Below are positions 22,860 to 34,593 of a stretch of DNA of 64,000 nt, one piece after another. Numbering within the stretch: the first letter of the stretch is position 1; each line of letters starts with the position of its first letter. This stretch comes from Bidens hawaiensis (lineage: Eukaryota; Streptophyta; Magnoliopsida; Asterales; Asteraceae). The notes under the pieces are model-generated. The model ran no database searches and was not told the origin of the DNA. It saw nothing but the letters and a program-made list of their open reading frames with translations. The stretch is taken from the NCBI GenBank assembly GCA_021521415.1, contig JAIQDT010003574.1:124001-188000 (forward strand). The letters are read 5' to 3'. Both the position numbers and the translations under genes were made by a program.

Positions 22860-25212
22860 TGTCACACCCCGACTTAAGGCCTAGGCGTGTGACCAATAGT
22901 TGGTACTTGTTTTGTAAATATATCAGAGTTGCGGGTTTTTAGCGGGAGTCTTTTATTATAAAATATTCATTTATAAAATGTCGGATTAAAATATTCGCCC
23001 AATGTTTATAAAACTTGATTGAGTAAATATTTTCTTTTCAGCGAAAGTTTTTGAATATAATATTATTACATTGACAACCTCAGGTTTAAATATCTGTTTG
23101 ATATTTCAAATATCTTTCTTTAGAAAACATAATTCTTTATAATATTTTAATATAAAAATATCTGAGCCATCATATAGCATCTAATGACTATATCTCTAAT
23201 CTTCTATTCCTTCTTGCTTGTATGTTCTAACATTTCTTGTTTTTCTGTAAAATGGGTTGGAAAATACGTCAACACACAGCTGGTGAATGACGCTGGCTCT
23301 TTGTAAAAATCTTTTCAATACATTTGTGAAACCAACAATAATACCTTTGTGACTACTCATTAGGCACCCAATTAAATTGGGATTAAATTATCCTAAGTAT
23401 CTTGTATAATTAATTATATACACAATATCATTTCTCTGAACAGTCTCGTAGACTTCCAGAGGCATGTTGATGATATGCATGGCCTCGGGAAAATGCCGAG
23501 TCACCATGTATGAATGGATCCAGACACATGTATACTCTCAATCAGAGTGTCTGTTTCTTATTATTGTAACACAAGATTTTAAGGATTCGTAAATCCTATG
23601 CAAACATTCTGACTCTAAAAGAGTTTGTAAAAGGTTTAGGGCGTATTCACCTTTTCTGTTTATAATCAGTTCCAGATACTGATTCTTGTTTTCTGATTCT
23701 TTCTCTTGATTGGTTACCTCAGACCTATAGTACGAGAATAACCTTTGTATAAATAACTAGATCAATGATCTAGCTTCAGACCTTTAGTCCGTTTTGTATA
23801 GCTTTAACCTTGATAAAATCATTTGTTGATATAAAACATTTGGACATTTAGTCTCTTTCTTTATTTACCAATTATATGTTATGTTTCTTCTTGGTTTAAC
23901 TATATTATTTTTATATAAATATTATATTTCTTAACAATGAAGAAATACTATTTTGGTTATACCCTTTATATGTATATGCTTACGTTTCTTAATCAAGAAA
24001 AATATATTTTGACTATAACCTTTGCTTTAGAAAGTTATATTATTCTTAATTTTAATCAAGGTTCGGGCTATACCCCCAATTATGGTATAAGCCATTTATA
24101 ATAATAAAATAATAACTTAGGCAGAACCCCTACCTCGCACGGGTATTCGGAGTTAGATATTCCTAAGTTTATACGGGCAGCATTTCTACTCTATAACGCG
24201 TATCGAGCTTAAACCGTCAGAACTTCGGAGCTTGGCACGTACTACGAGACTGGCACGCAAATCGAGGCGACATCCGGGGGTTGCCGGGTCATGCACGTAC
24301 TTCGAGGAAACGTCGGGTATTGGCACGGATTACGAGGTAATTTTTGTCGGGTTAGTGGCACGCAAAACGGTGTTCGTCACGTAAAACGATGTAGAGAGAG
24401 AAAGTAGTTAGAGAGAGAGTGGATATGAGAAATGAATGTGCCATGCCCACCCTTTTATAGCTGATTTCTGGTCCCATCGCGATACGCGATGGGCCCCTTT
24501 CTCATGGTCATCGCGTATCGCGATGACACATAATGTCAGACGTTGCCACGTGTCGCCACGTGGCCTGCCACGTGGCCTGACACATCTGCCACGTGTCCCG
24601 CCCTGTTGACACGTGTCACCAGAGTATCAGGTACCATCGCGATACGCGATGGCCGTCTTCTTGGACTCATTGTGTATCGCGATGGGTCCCTGGATATTAT
24701 TTTTCAGTTTTAGTCGCTTATCTATTGGTAGCTTGTCACGTCTGGGTTAAACTCTCATTGTCCAAAAATACTAAGGTGGCTCTCAAGCGCCACATTGCGC
24801 TCAACGCCCTTCGCCGTCGCCCTCGCCCTCGCCCTCGCCCGTGCGCGTAGGGTGCTCCGCACACCCTCCGCTAGGACTACTTGGTGCATGCTAAGCATAA
24901 AAGAATATAACTATGGAAACTTTGTCTCTTATAAAGAGCTTCCATTTCTTTACCACTTTCCATGTGGGTTGGATTCTATTTTCCTTATATATATACCTAA
25001 GTGGAATGCTTCCACTTTCTTGCATCTTTCCATGTGGGATGAGTTTTCCTTTCCCATTTTCTTAATATGGGATGGTCTTATATATGGAATATTTTATTTT
25101 CTTTATTTCTTTTTATTTTAAAATTTTTCCCATTACTTATCTTAAGAATATTTTTTGATCCTTCAACTTTCCTAAGTTGTCAAATTTGGATCGAAATTTT
25201 GAGGATGTTACA
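22860..25212 (-). mobile_element. Solo LTR 2, inserted in copia-1 gag
   Basis: The 2,353-bp block begins TGTCACACCCCGAC and ends GAGGATGTTACA, with a perfect 5-bp target duplication ATCCA (22855-22859 and 25213-25217). It has no internal coding region, so it is a solo LTR left by recombination. In the minus orientation it ends TCGGGGTGTGACA, like the gypsy-1 LTR end, so a related gypsy lineage is likely. Inside are palindromic repeats (24475-24684), CCACGTG-rich repeats (24545-24620) and a (CGCCCT)n run (24808-24840). Confidence 0.85.
24475..24684. repeat. Repeated 17-bp near-palindrome CATCGCGATACGCGATG
   Basis: Copies lie at 24475-24491, 24509-24525 (reverse complement form), 24635-24651 and, degenerate, 24668-24684. 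Between them are several CCACGTG words (G-box-like) at 24545-24620. They lie within solo LTR 2. Confidence 0.8.
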
Positions 25213-25247
25213 ATCCATGGGAAAATATCTGTTAAGGAAGAAGCCAT
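25213..25247 (-). pseudogene. copia-1 gag N-terminus
   Basis: ATG at 25247 on the minus strand, reading MASSLTDIFPWI up to the solo LTR 2 target site. It joins in frame to the gag fragment at 22859. Confidence 0.5.
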
Positions 25248-25363
25248 TAGGGAGAAGGAATTAGAAAGGGACGCCTGGAAAGAGAAAGGGTTGGGAAGGA
25301 AGATAAAGATGTAGAGGATGATAGGGAGAAACTCAACCACTAACAATTGAATGGCTAAAACCA

Positions 25364-25564
25364 TGAAAGGATTGAAATGTGAATGTTTTACATTGAATAG
25401 AGGAGAGGTACAATATATACACACATAATTTACACATAACCACATAAAAGGCATAACAACTAGTAGACACAAATAATTACGTTGTCTACCACCTATGATA
25501 TTATCTTAAGCTTTCTTTGTTTACCAAAGATTCCGCGACCATATGTTGAAGAGATGAGATCAAC
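25364..25564 (-). repeat. Putative LTR of copia-1
   Basis: On the minus strand, about 200 bp from TGTTGATCTC to AATCCTTTCA, followed by TGGTTTTAGCC (25348-25363), which looks like a decayed tRNA-Met primer site. The other LTR is lost, so the limits are not verified. Confidence 0.4.
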
Positions 25565-25639
25565 AAGCAACGGCAACTGCAATGTCACAAATGAAGCAAT
25601 TGGTAGACATGTTGATGCAACAATTGGGATCATGATCCA

Positions 25640-27902
25640 CTACTTTTGATGTCCAAACATAATATATAATGTTGCACTAAAGGCAATCATCATGGATGTC
25701 ACAGACATGAATAACATCACAAGCCCAAGTATCAATCTCTTAGGTAACTTGTAGAGAAAATCCTCTTCCGCAAAACGTGCTGTAAGAATAGATAGAAACA
25801 ACAACAAAGCGGTGGTGGATGTGAACAATGAGATTGCATCAGACACAACAAATATGAGGAAACTTGGCTTGGTTTGCAAAGTTGGTTGCCCGGTATCCCC
25901 TTTGTTTCCACCTGGTACAGTGATTGCAGCTGCAAAAACTATTGTGATAATAAGTGCAGCTATGATTGTATATGAATTGGCTGTCTTTCTCATCCACTCT
26001 TCACCCTTTTCTCTCAAATCCTGATGTTCTTTTCTAAACACCATCATTGGTGTTTCGTTTTCTCGGTTCAGAGCTTCCCTCTTACCCGGACACATAGCTT
26101 TGCTAACTTCCTGCAAATTAATATATGTTAAAGCAAACGAGTCCAAGCTGGTTTTATATATGTATTTGGACATAGAGAATAACATCTTCACCTCAAACCA
26201 CTGTAACTCCCTTTGCATTTGTAATGCTGCACCACTAATCATATTGAGTTTGTGTGCAGGTGCCAATCGTCCAACCAAGTGTAGATGGTTATTATCATGT
26301 TCATCAAAAAAATTATAATGTAAATACCTGATTTGAGTCACTTCATGCACCAAAAAGTTGTAAATGTGCTCACAACGGTTTAGTATTGAAATTTGAGAAA
26401 GATAATAACCATTTGCGTCCCCAAACCAAACTGTCGGTGGAAAACATCGGGTTATCTCCTCTATTACCTCTGGAGTATTATTTCCTACAGCGAATATAGC
26501 AGCATCATAAAAATGTTCTTCATGATTGGATTTTAATTTACCAATTTCCTCGCATATAAACTTGAGTATCATAAGAGCCATATTGTGTTTCACTTTGTCT
26601 TCATGGAGGTCCTTGACATGTGGGACTACAGTCAGTAGATAGAAACCATCTGTTAATTAACAGTAAATTTATTTTAAGAAAGTAATGGGAAACAAATAGT
26701 TTTTTTTTACCATGTAGCCGCACAACTTTCCAAAGTTTGACGTAAATCCTCACGATGACTACACAAACACAAGATACAACAAATTAACAAGATTCAGCTT
26801 GATGAAATTCAGGAAATACGTTTACAAGAAACCAGATTTAGTTTTATGCATAATTAAATGGCTGATTTAATTAGACTCTTTGAATCACTGACCTGAGTAG
26901 ACATAGCATGTTGGTGCACTCACGGGGAAGATTGGCCCTATATGTCTCTTGGTTCTCAATATCATTCATTTTATGTGCAAGGTATGTAGTGTAGTTCTCT
27001 ATCGGCACCTCTTTAATATGAATAATGTACGAATCGTTAATTAGTTATATTTTTAGTTTTGGATTCAATTTATGTATTTAGAGCAAGTGACGATACCGAC
27101 GGGAATAAACAAATCTTTGATAGAAGTTGTATTGTTTGGCACTTGGAAATGCATCCCACTGCCTCGCAAGCCACGATATTGAAGGCATATATCCAGGGAC
27201 CGTTGTTGAAGCTAGTTGAGGGTAGTCCTTGAGCAAGTCATATGCAATTTCTACGAGTAGGATTTACAATACAAAAAATAAATAAATAAATAAATTTTGG
27301 ATGATCAATATATATGCATGAGGTTAATATTAATAATTTACTCGAGCGAGCTTGTTAATATAAGGCAAAATTATGAGGATATCATATCAACTTTAGTAAA
27401 ATGTTTGATAGCTCACCATAATACCCTGTTATGATTATCTCACTGAGAAGTAAACAACCCCTTTTGCCCACAAAGGGATTATAATCGTGTCCATCCTTTT
27501 GACTGAGCCCAATATGTTGTTTGCACATTTGAAGCAAATAAAGAAAGGTGGCTTTATGAGCAGTATATAAAGCTCTTTCGATGGGCAAGATATCCTCATC
27601 GTCCACAACGTATAACAAATGCACGTTTTTGTTAACCAACTTTTCTGCAGCCGCGGTGTTGCCAATATTTGCAGCATATTGCAACGGGGTCATCTTATGA
27701 AATGTGACTAAATTAGGAAGAAACTCTGGCTTGATCTTCTCAAGGAGATTCTCAAAAAGCCACATATTTTCAGGTTTGCCAACTGCAATATGAAGTGCTG
27801 TGTGTCCAGTAGAATTGAGTTTAGCAAACAATGCATCTTTGTCCTCATTGAGAACTACTTCAACTTTCTCCCAGTCTCCTGCTACAGTAGCTCTATTGCC
27901 AT
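25640..27902 (-). CDS. Ankyrin-repeat PGG-domain membrane protein (ITN1/ACD6-like), 5' end not found
   Basis: Six minus-strand exons join in phase through GT-AG introns: 27902-27417, 27250-27101, 27010-26893, 26748-26711, 26649-26192 and 26110-25640. The first has ankyrin repeats (ALHIAVGKPENMWL, MTPLQYAANIGNTAAAEKL). The second reads IAYDLLKDYPQLAS. The last two carry the long helical part (QMQRELQWFEEV across the splice) and a PGG domain (EEWMRKTANSYTIIAALI, TVPGG), followed by four hydrophobic segments. Related proteins sit in the plasma membrane or ER and act in salt stress and immunity; the role here is inferred. The 81-bp intron 26111-26191 is in frame, so unspliced RNA would insert 27 residues. 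No start codon exon was identified, and the first exon edge (27895-27902) is uncertain. Copia-1 begins about 75 bp past the stop. Confidence 0.8.
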
Positions 27903-29432
27903 CTCAAAAGATCACCAAATTAAATAAATAATACATGGGAAAGAGAGAATCATCATGAACAACACTATTTGTACATTTTCCAGGAAAAAAATAAACTATA
28001 TATGAATATGAATATTTCCCATGCAAAAATTAAAAGAAGCAAGCCCTAAAAAAACTTATTTTTACAAAATAGGAAAAATAAAATAAGAGTTTAATTCAGT
28101 TTATTAACAAGTTCTTATACATTTTTCAAGACTATATAAAAAAAACTTTTCTGAAAGAGTGAACTCGATAACTAATATATAAATATTTTTCACTTTTTTT
28201 TAAAAAAAATTTCTTTCATCTTTAATAATATGCTGTTACTCTTCACAAAATAAAACAAATAAAAAAACGTTACTTGCATATATGTGATGGTGTTGTATTT
28301 CATATATGCAATAATGTTGTATTGTATAATACACCAGTGTGTATTGTATCTATATGTAATAGTGTTGCATTGTATGTATGCATTACATCAACCATTTTTT
28401 TATTTATTTTTTTGAAACATTATCAACACAAAAGAATGATGAAAGAAAAAAAGTTATAAAATATTTTTTTATAAAAAGTTAAAAATAACATGTTATTAGT
28501 TATCGCATAGTTATCTCTTTAAGATGCGTTTTTTCTCAATCCCACACATGCACATATATAACTTTATTTCTATAAAACATATGAACTTACGGGTTCGGTA
28601 GTTTTTGGCACTTGGTTTATTATAATTCTGTTGGAGTTAATCGTTAAGTTTTAATAGTTAAAGGGATTGATCTGATAGTTTATTAGAATTATTATTAAGT
28701 TACGTAATAATAGTTTGAGTATTATTTTAATTGTTTTTGAATAAGGATGGATAAACACATGTTATGTTTATCTATAAGTTCTAGTATTTGAGTTTGTTTA
28801 GGATAAGGTAAAGGTTTTAATACTTAAGGGGTCATTGTTTCTAGTTTTTAATTAATTTAAAGTTGTGTTTCTTTGGTTTACTCATTCTACGAACAAAGCT
28901 ACAAAAGTCAAAAACAAGTTTTCCTTTCTTACTTTATTATCTTTCAAAGAAGGCTACTATTAGTTTGTGTGCTACCAAGTTTTTACAAGACCAGTTAATT
29001 CCATTAAATTCGACGTTAGAGTTTCGAGTTAGGTCAGGTTCACCTTTCTTTTAAGAAAATCACCAGTAACCCCTAAATGCACTAATTTAACATAAGCAAC
29101 ACACAATTCTTAACATAAGCATATAATTCTAGTCAAGAGTGAACATATTACAATTATATATATAGATAAAAAGCAAATGGTTGATTCCACAAAAGCTTTT
29201 TAAGGCTATTAGTTTGACTTTATATTAATTTACTTTCAAAGTTTACACCAATTGCTTACTTGGTTCAATGGCTATGGCTAGCCTTCCAAACTACTTGCAT
29301 CATGTCTTGTTAAACATAAATAATAAATGATAAGCATAAACGTCAAACAAAAACTAACCTTGACTGTTTACTCATAAATGATTTAGGACGGTTGTCGTGA
29401 GGGTTGAAAATCAAACAGGCTAACGGGCCCAA
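27903..29432. other. AT-rich region upstream of the ankyrin gene
   Basis: It should hold the missing 5' exon or exons, but I see no convincing ankyrin-type N-terminal exon. The small frames here are low-complexity. Confidence 0.35.
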
Positions 29433-29579
29433 TGGAATTGGTACCAGGTTATAATCTGAAACACATACTCTAAATTTGGCTAACACCCAAAGACAAATAT
29501 TATTATTGAGAAACTCCACAAAACTCAATTACCTGATTACAATCTCTAACCCCAAAGCACGGGTATTTATAATCTAACC
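29433..29579 (-). repeat. Truncated 3' LTR of copia-2
   Basis: 147 bp closely matching 34286-34433 of the other LTR. Its upstream half is deleted and fused directly to the RNase H coding sequence at about 29580, so the polypurine tract is gone. Confidence 0.85.
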
Positions 29580-32500
29580 GAGATTTAATGTGTTTAGTCC
29601 TTCCATGGAAAACCGGATTCTTCACGAGAGCTATCGCAGATGTATTATCGATACGCAACACCACTGCTTGAATTTCTTTGTCGAATAACTCACTTATCAA
29701 GTCTCTTAGCCAAACCGCCTGACACGCGGCTGCGCTTGCCGCCATGTACTTTGCTTCACACGATGAGAGTGCAACTGTACTTTGCTTCTGAGAACACCAA
29801 GTAATTGGTGAAGACCCAAGATAAAACACGTGCCCCGTAGTGCTTCTGCCATCGTCTTGGTCAATGTTATGGCTACTATCACTATAACCAACTAACACGT
29901 TTTTCCTAAGAGTGTAAGAAATACCAAAACTGAGAGTACCTTGAATATAACGAAGAATTTGCTTTATAAGAGTTGCATGAGATTGCTTCGGGTTTTGCAT
30001 GTACCGGCTTACGACTCCGACCGAATACGCCAAGTCGGGACGAGTTTGCAATAGGTACCGGAGACACCCGACAATCTTTCGATATCTCGTAGCATCAAAA
30101 TCTTCTTCGTCTTCAAATTTGGAAACTTTTATACTCGGATCCAATGGAATTTGAGCAGGATTGCAAATCTCCATTCCCGCTTTTGCTAAAATTTTCTTGC
30201 TTAATCCCATCTTTGCTTTGTGAAACTTCATTTTCGAGATAATAAGTTAGCTTTCCAAAATCCGACATCTCAAAGTTTAAAGCCATCTCCCGCTTAAACT
30301 CCATTATTAAGTTTAAATTGGAACCCGTCACGATTAAGTCGTCAACGTACACACCGACTATTAAAAGATCGCCTTCAATTTTCTTTCGGTATACCGCTTG
30401 TTCTTCTATGCACCGGTGAAACTTCATATTTAACAAAATACCGTTCAACTTTGAATTCCACGCCCTCGGAGCTTGCCTTAAGCCGTACAACGCTTTGGAT
30501 AATTTGTATACTTTGTGTTCTTCACCATTTTTAACAAAACCAAGCGGTTGAGAAACAAAAACTTGTTCTTTTAACTCGCCATGTAGGAACGCGGATTTGA
30601 CATCAAGGTGATGCAATTCCCAATCTCCATTCGCTGCGAGAGATAACAATAAATGAACCGTTTCGAGTCTAGCCACCGGTGCGAAAACCTCGTCAAAATC
30701 GCATCCGGGTTGCTGAACATAACCCTTTGCCACGAGTCTCGCCTTGTGTTTATTAAACGAGCCATCCGCGTTTCTTTTAACCTTGAAAACCCACTTTAAA
30801 CCAATCGCCTTTGCACCACGTGGTAACTCGGTCAACGTCCACATATTATTTTTATTTATCGAGTCAATTTCGATACTCATTGCTTTCATCCACTCCGGTT
30901 TCGATTTTGCATGATCAAAACTAACCGGTTCATCATCCGCAAGCAATAGCAAATCTTCATCAATTATACTCGAATCCAAGACATAATCATTAAAATGTAC
31001 CGGGGTAACAGTGGCTCGAGAAGATCTCCGAACAGCCGGCTCAGGTGTAACCGTGTTGCTTGTACCAGCCGGGCTTGTTGGAGCATTTTCGACTATCGGT
31101 TCCTCGTCGTCTTCTTCACCCCCGTCACCACTTGAACTCGTAGAGTTTGACTCAGGGCTCGACCCGATGTTTTCGGTATTAACGGTTCCTTCTCCGGTGT
31201 CAATTTCATCACCAAAGTTAACCCAAAACATGCCAGGTGCTCGATCCTCCTCATCGATTGTTTCGGTACTTTTACCCCAATTCCAACCTTGCTTTTCATC
31301 AAACACCGTGTCACCCGCTCGACTCACAACAATTTTCTTAGTCGATGGATTGTATAAACGATAAGCCGCCGAACCTTTCTCGCTTCCGAGATAAACTAAA
31401 CGAGTCGAACGATCGTCTAACTTCTTAATATTTCCCGCAACTATTTTTGAATACGCAACACATACAAAAACTTTAAGAAATTTAAGATCCGGTTTCTTTC
31501 GTTTTAACATCTCATACGGTGTTTTGTCTTTTAATGCTCGAGTTGGAATTTTATTAATCACGTCAGTCGAATGTCTCACCGCTTCACCCCACATATAATT
31601 CGGAACTTGTCTCGCTTTTAATATGCTCCGAGTCATATACAATATCGTGCGGTTCCGCCTTTCGACAACACCGTTTTGTTGAGGTGTATATGGAGCGGTT
31701 AAATGCCGAATAAACCCCTCGTTTTCAGAAAACCGACTGAAATCGCGAGAAGTAAATTCTCCCCCTCGATCGGTTCGAAACGTCTTTATTTTCTCACTAT
31801 TTTCCACTTCCACCATGACTTTAAATCGCTTGAAGGTATTAAACGCTTCACTTTTTCCCTTCAACAGAAAAGTCCACATGAAACGTGAAAAATCATCTAT
31901 CAGGCGAACACGTACCTATTTCCGGCTATGGTACTAGGAGTAATGGGCCCACATAAATCTCCATGGATTAGTTCCAACGCTCGGGTTGCTCTGAAAGTCG
32001 CCGACTTCGGAAACGGTTTCCTCGTTTGCTTCCCAACTAAGCACGAGTCACAAATTTGTTTTTCTTGATCAACTTTTGGCATTCCAACGACCATATTATT
32101 TTTCACCATTTGTTTCATAGACTCGAAATTTAGGTGTCCTAGTCTCTCGTGCCAAAGCCAATTCTCGTTATCAATCCGGGCTTGTAAACACACGGGTTTC
32201 CCCGTCTTCAATTTTATCGTATAAAGACGATTCTTGGATCGAGTAACCCGCATCAACAATTTTCCTTGATCATCATACATCAACAAGTAATCGTCTTTCA
32301 TATGAATATCACAACCACTTTTCGTTGCTTGCCCAAGACTAATAATATTACTTTGTAAACTAGGAATATAATAAATGTCGTTCAATAATTGTTGCTCCCC
32401 CGTTTTACCGACTACCAATATCGACCCTTTCCCACAAATATCAACATAAGACCCATCTTCGAATTTAACTTTGCCACCAACACGCTTATTTAATTTAGAG

Positions 32501-33555
32501 AAAAAAGATAAATTACCCGTCATATGGTTTCTCGCACCGTTATCCAAATACCACAAGTCTTGTTCGTTCGAACCACCATCGTAATCTTTTGGTATAACCT
32601 TCTGTTCATTTAAGTACACTTTTTCTTGAACCCACTGCACCATATAGAGGGACGGGTCTTTTTCTTTTGCTTCGGCCAAATGTGCTTGTCTTTCTTTCCT
32701 TCGTAACGGACACCTCGAAACGAAGTGACCAAATTCATCACAATGAAAGCATTGAACTTCCGAGTAATCCTTTTTACCCTTTTGTTTATCCCCTTCGCTG
32801 GACCCACCTTGTGAACCACGGTTCTGACTCCCACGTCCACCACCACATCCACTACCACGTCCTCGGTTTGAACCTTTCCCGCGCCCCCTACTCGGTTCGC
32901 GTGAAGATTGCTTCGAACTCGAAGAAGAATTTGAATTATTAAACAAAAGTTTACCTTCTTCAGAACGCAACACGTGTCCTTTGATACGCTCCTCACAAGT
33001 CTTCAACCTCCCGACAACATCCTCAAAACCGACTGTTTTAAGGTCTAACACTTGCTCGAGGGATGCTACAACTTGGATAAACTGGCTCAGCAGGCTCGTG
33101 AAGAATTTCTAAACTAGCTTTATTTCTTCATACGGTTGTCCAAGCGTGGCTGCTTTAGAAGAGATCGCGGTCATTCTCGAGGCATACTCGTCAATGGTTT
33201 TGGTTTCTTTCATCATCATACCGTCAAATTCACGTATTAACGTATGAAGTCTAGCATCCTTCACACGTTCCGCGCCCATATTTCTTGACTTTATGGCATC
33301 CCACATCTTTTTTGCCAATTTAAAATTACCGATTTGAAGTATCTGTTCCTCGGGAATCGACTGGAACAGGATCGCCTTCGCGATGTTATTTTGCTTCGCG
33401 TCATTAGAGCACGGGTCAATCACATCCCAAACTCCATGAATCCCAAAAATAACCTCCACATGCATACTCCAAATCGTGTAGTTTGTTTTCGTCAAACGCG
33501 GACAATGAAACGACCCGAAGATCGTCTCCCTTTTCGCTTGGTTCGCGTCACCCAT
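29580..33555 (-). pseudogene. copia-2 gag-pol, broken
   Basis: Gag starts at 33555 (MGDANQAKRETIF). A TAG at 33109-33111 interrupts one frame that otherwise runs to 31900 and includes a CCHC knuckle (CFHCDEFGHFVSRC), the protease and the GAG-pre-integrase/integrase start (WLWHERLGHLNFESM, CDSCLVGKQ). The protease reads WYLDNGARNHM, with D-N-G for the catalytic D-T-G. A frameshift near 31890 precedes the integrase core (DDFSRFMW, TDRGGEF, NGVVERRN) and the reverse transcriptase with YVDD (GVYVDDLIVTGSN). Another frameshift near 30200 leads into RNase H (YSDSSHN, SSCEAKYMA). The end after RTKHIKSRL is fused into LTR sequence. The lesions are few, so it died fairly recently. Confidence 0.93.
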
Positions 33556-34267
33556 CTTGATTCTACGACTATAAGTTTTTGAAAAATCCCGTGACCTCGA
33601 TTCAATAGTTCCAACACGTGATTTGATTTATCTACACAACCAAATCACCTTAATAAAATATTGAATAAGTCTTTATTCAATTCTTTTTATCACCACAACC
33701 ATATAAATTGGCAAAGATAATTCTGCCAATTTTTTAACCAAAAGTTGACAAAGGCAACCAAGATTGATATTCAAATCTTGATTCTGCCAACACACAATCA
33801 CGTGATACTCACCGTACCCTTTACAAAGGACCTCAACAAACAAGATTGATATTCAAATCTTGATTTAAGGAATAGTTGAACCAACCACACGTTCACCAAT
33901 TGCAAAGATTGTTTGAACACATCAACAGAACGCAGGTCACCTGTTAATGATTGCAAGCCGATTATGAATTACGATGGCAGAACTCTTTTGATTATTGCTG
34001 CTTCCTCACGTGGCAGGTCACAGCACAGATCTGATAACTCGATATTCTGATTTAGAAACTTAGGTCGCGGTCTCTAAATCCACCGGTTTCAGATTCAGGG
34101 TTGCCGCGTGCCGCTACTCACCAGTCGGAACTCCCTCACGTCGCAGGTTGGTTCCGATTGCAGGTCTTGAACGCCGCCGGTGTGAGTTCCCTCACGTCAC
34201 AGGCTACTCCGACCTTCACTAGCACAGGTCCGGCCTCCACGCCGGTTCCAGGTATCTCGATTAACAA

Positions 34268-34280
34268 CGCTCTGATACCA
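34268..34280 (-). other. Primer binding site of copia-2
   Basis: Reverse complement TGGTATCAGAGCG, complementary to initiator tRNA-Met, a few bases inside the 5' LTR. Confidence 0.9.
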
Positions 34281-34285
34281 ATTAA

Positions 34286-34593
34286 TGGAATTGGTACCAG
34301 GTTATAATCTAAAACACGTACTCTATATTTGGCTAATACCCAAACACGAATATTATTATTGAGAAACTCACAAAACTCAATTACCTTATTGCAATTTATA
34401 ACCCTAAAGCACGGGTATTTATAATCTAACCTATCACAATTAGACTACAACTAGGATTGCTAAATAATAAGACATGATAATTATACTGACAATTAAATCT
34501 AAGCACATTTAATTGTCTATGATTATCCACTGCTTAAATTTTATTACTTAACCTTGCACGCCAAGTAACGACCTTTAACCGAAATTCCCAACA
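34286..34593 (-). repeat. 5' LTR of copia-2
   Basis: About 308 bp, beginning TGTTGGGAATTTC on the minus strand and ending near AATTCCA. The exact inner edge is uncertain by a few bases. Confidence 0.8.

Larger units (their letters stand above)
9642..25564 (-). mobile_element. Old Ty1/copia element (copia-1), split by three later insertions
   Basis: On the minus strand the element reads as a putative LTR (25364-25564) and a degraded primer site (25348-25363). The gag start follows (25247-25213, MASSLTDIFPWI), then the rest of gag (22859-22428), then protease, GAG-pre-integrase and integrase (20476-18914), and the linker after integrase (9953 to about 9642). The coding phase resumes across each inserted element, which shows one ancestral element. 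Reverse transcriptase and RNase H are missing, so it is truncated at about 9642. The many stops show great age. Confidence 0.8.
29430..34593 (-). mobile_element. Decayed Ty1/copia element (copia-2)
   Basis: On the minus strand: 5' LTR 34593-34286, initiator tRNA-Met primer site (34280-34268), gag, protease, integrase, reverse transcriptase, RNase H and a truncated 3' LTR (29579-29433). GGGCC occurs at both edges (29425-29429, 34594-34598) with one extra C on the left, a possible target duplication. Nonsense, frameshift and deletion lesions make it inactive. Confidence 0.9.

Noticed and set aside
24593..25121. Frames in the solo LTR 2, including Arg/Pro repeats
   Set aside because: They arise from the (CGCCCT)n run and lie in a non-coding LTR.
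31011..31364. 117-codon plus-strand frame
   Set aside because: Antisense to the Ser/Glu-rich linker of copia-2 pol.
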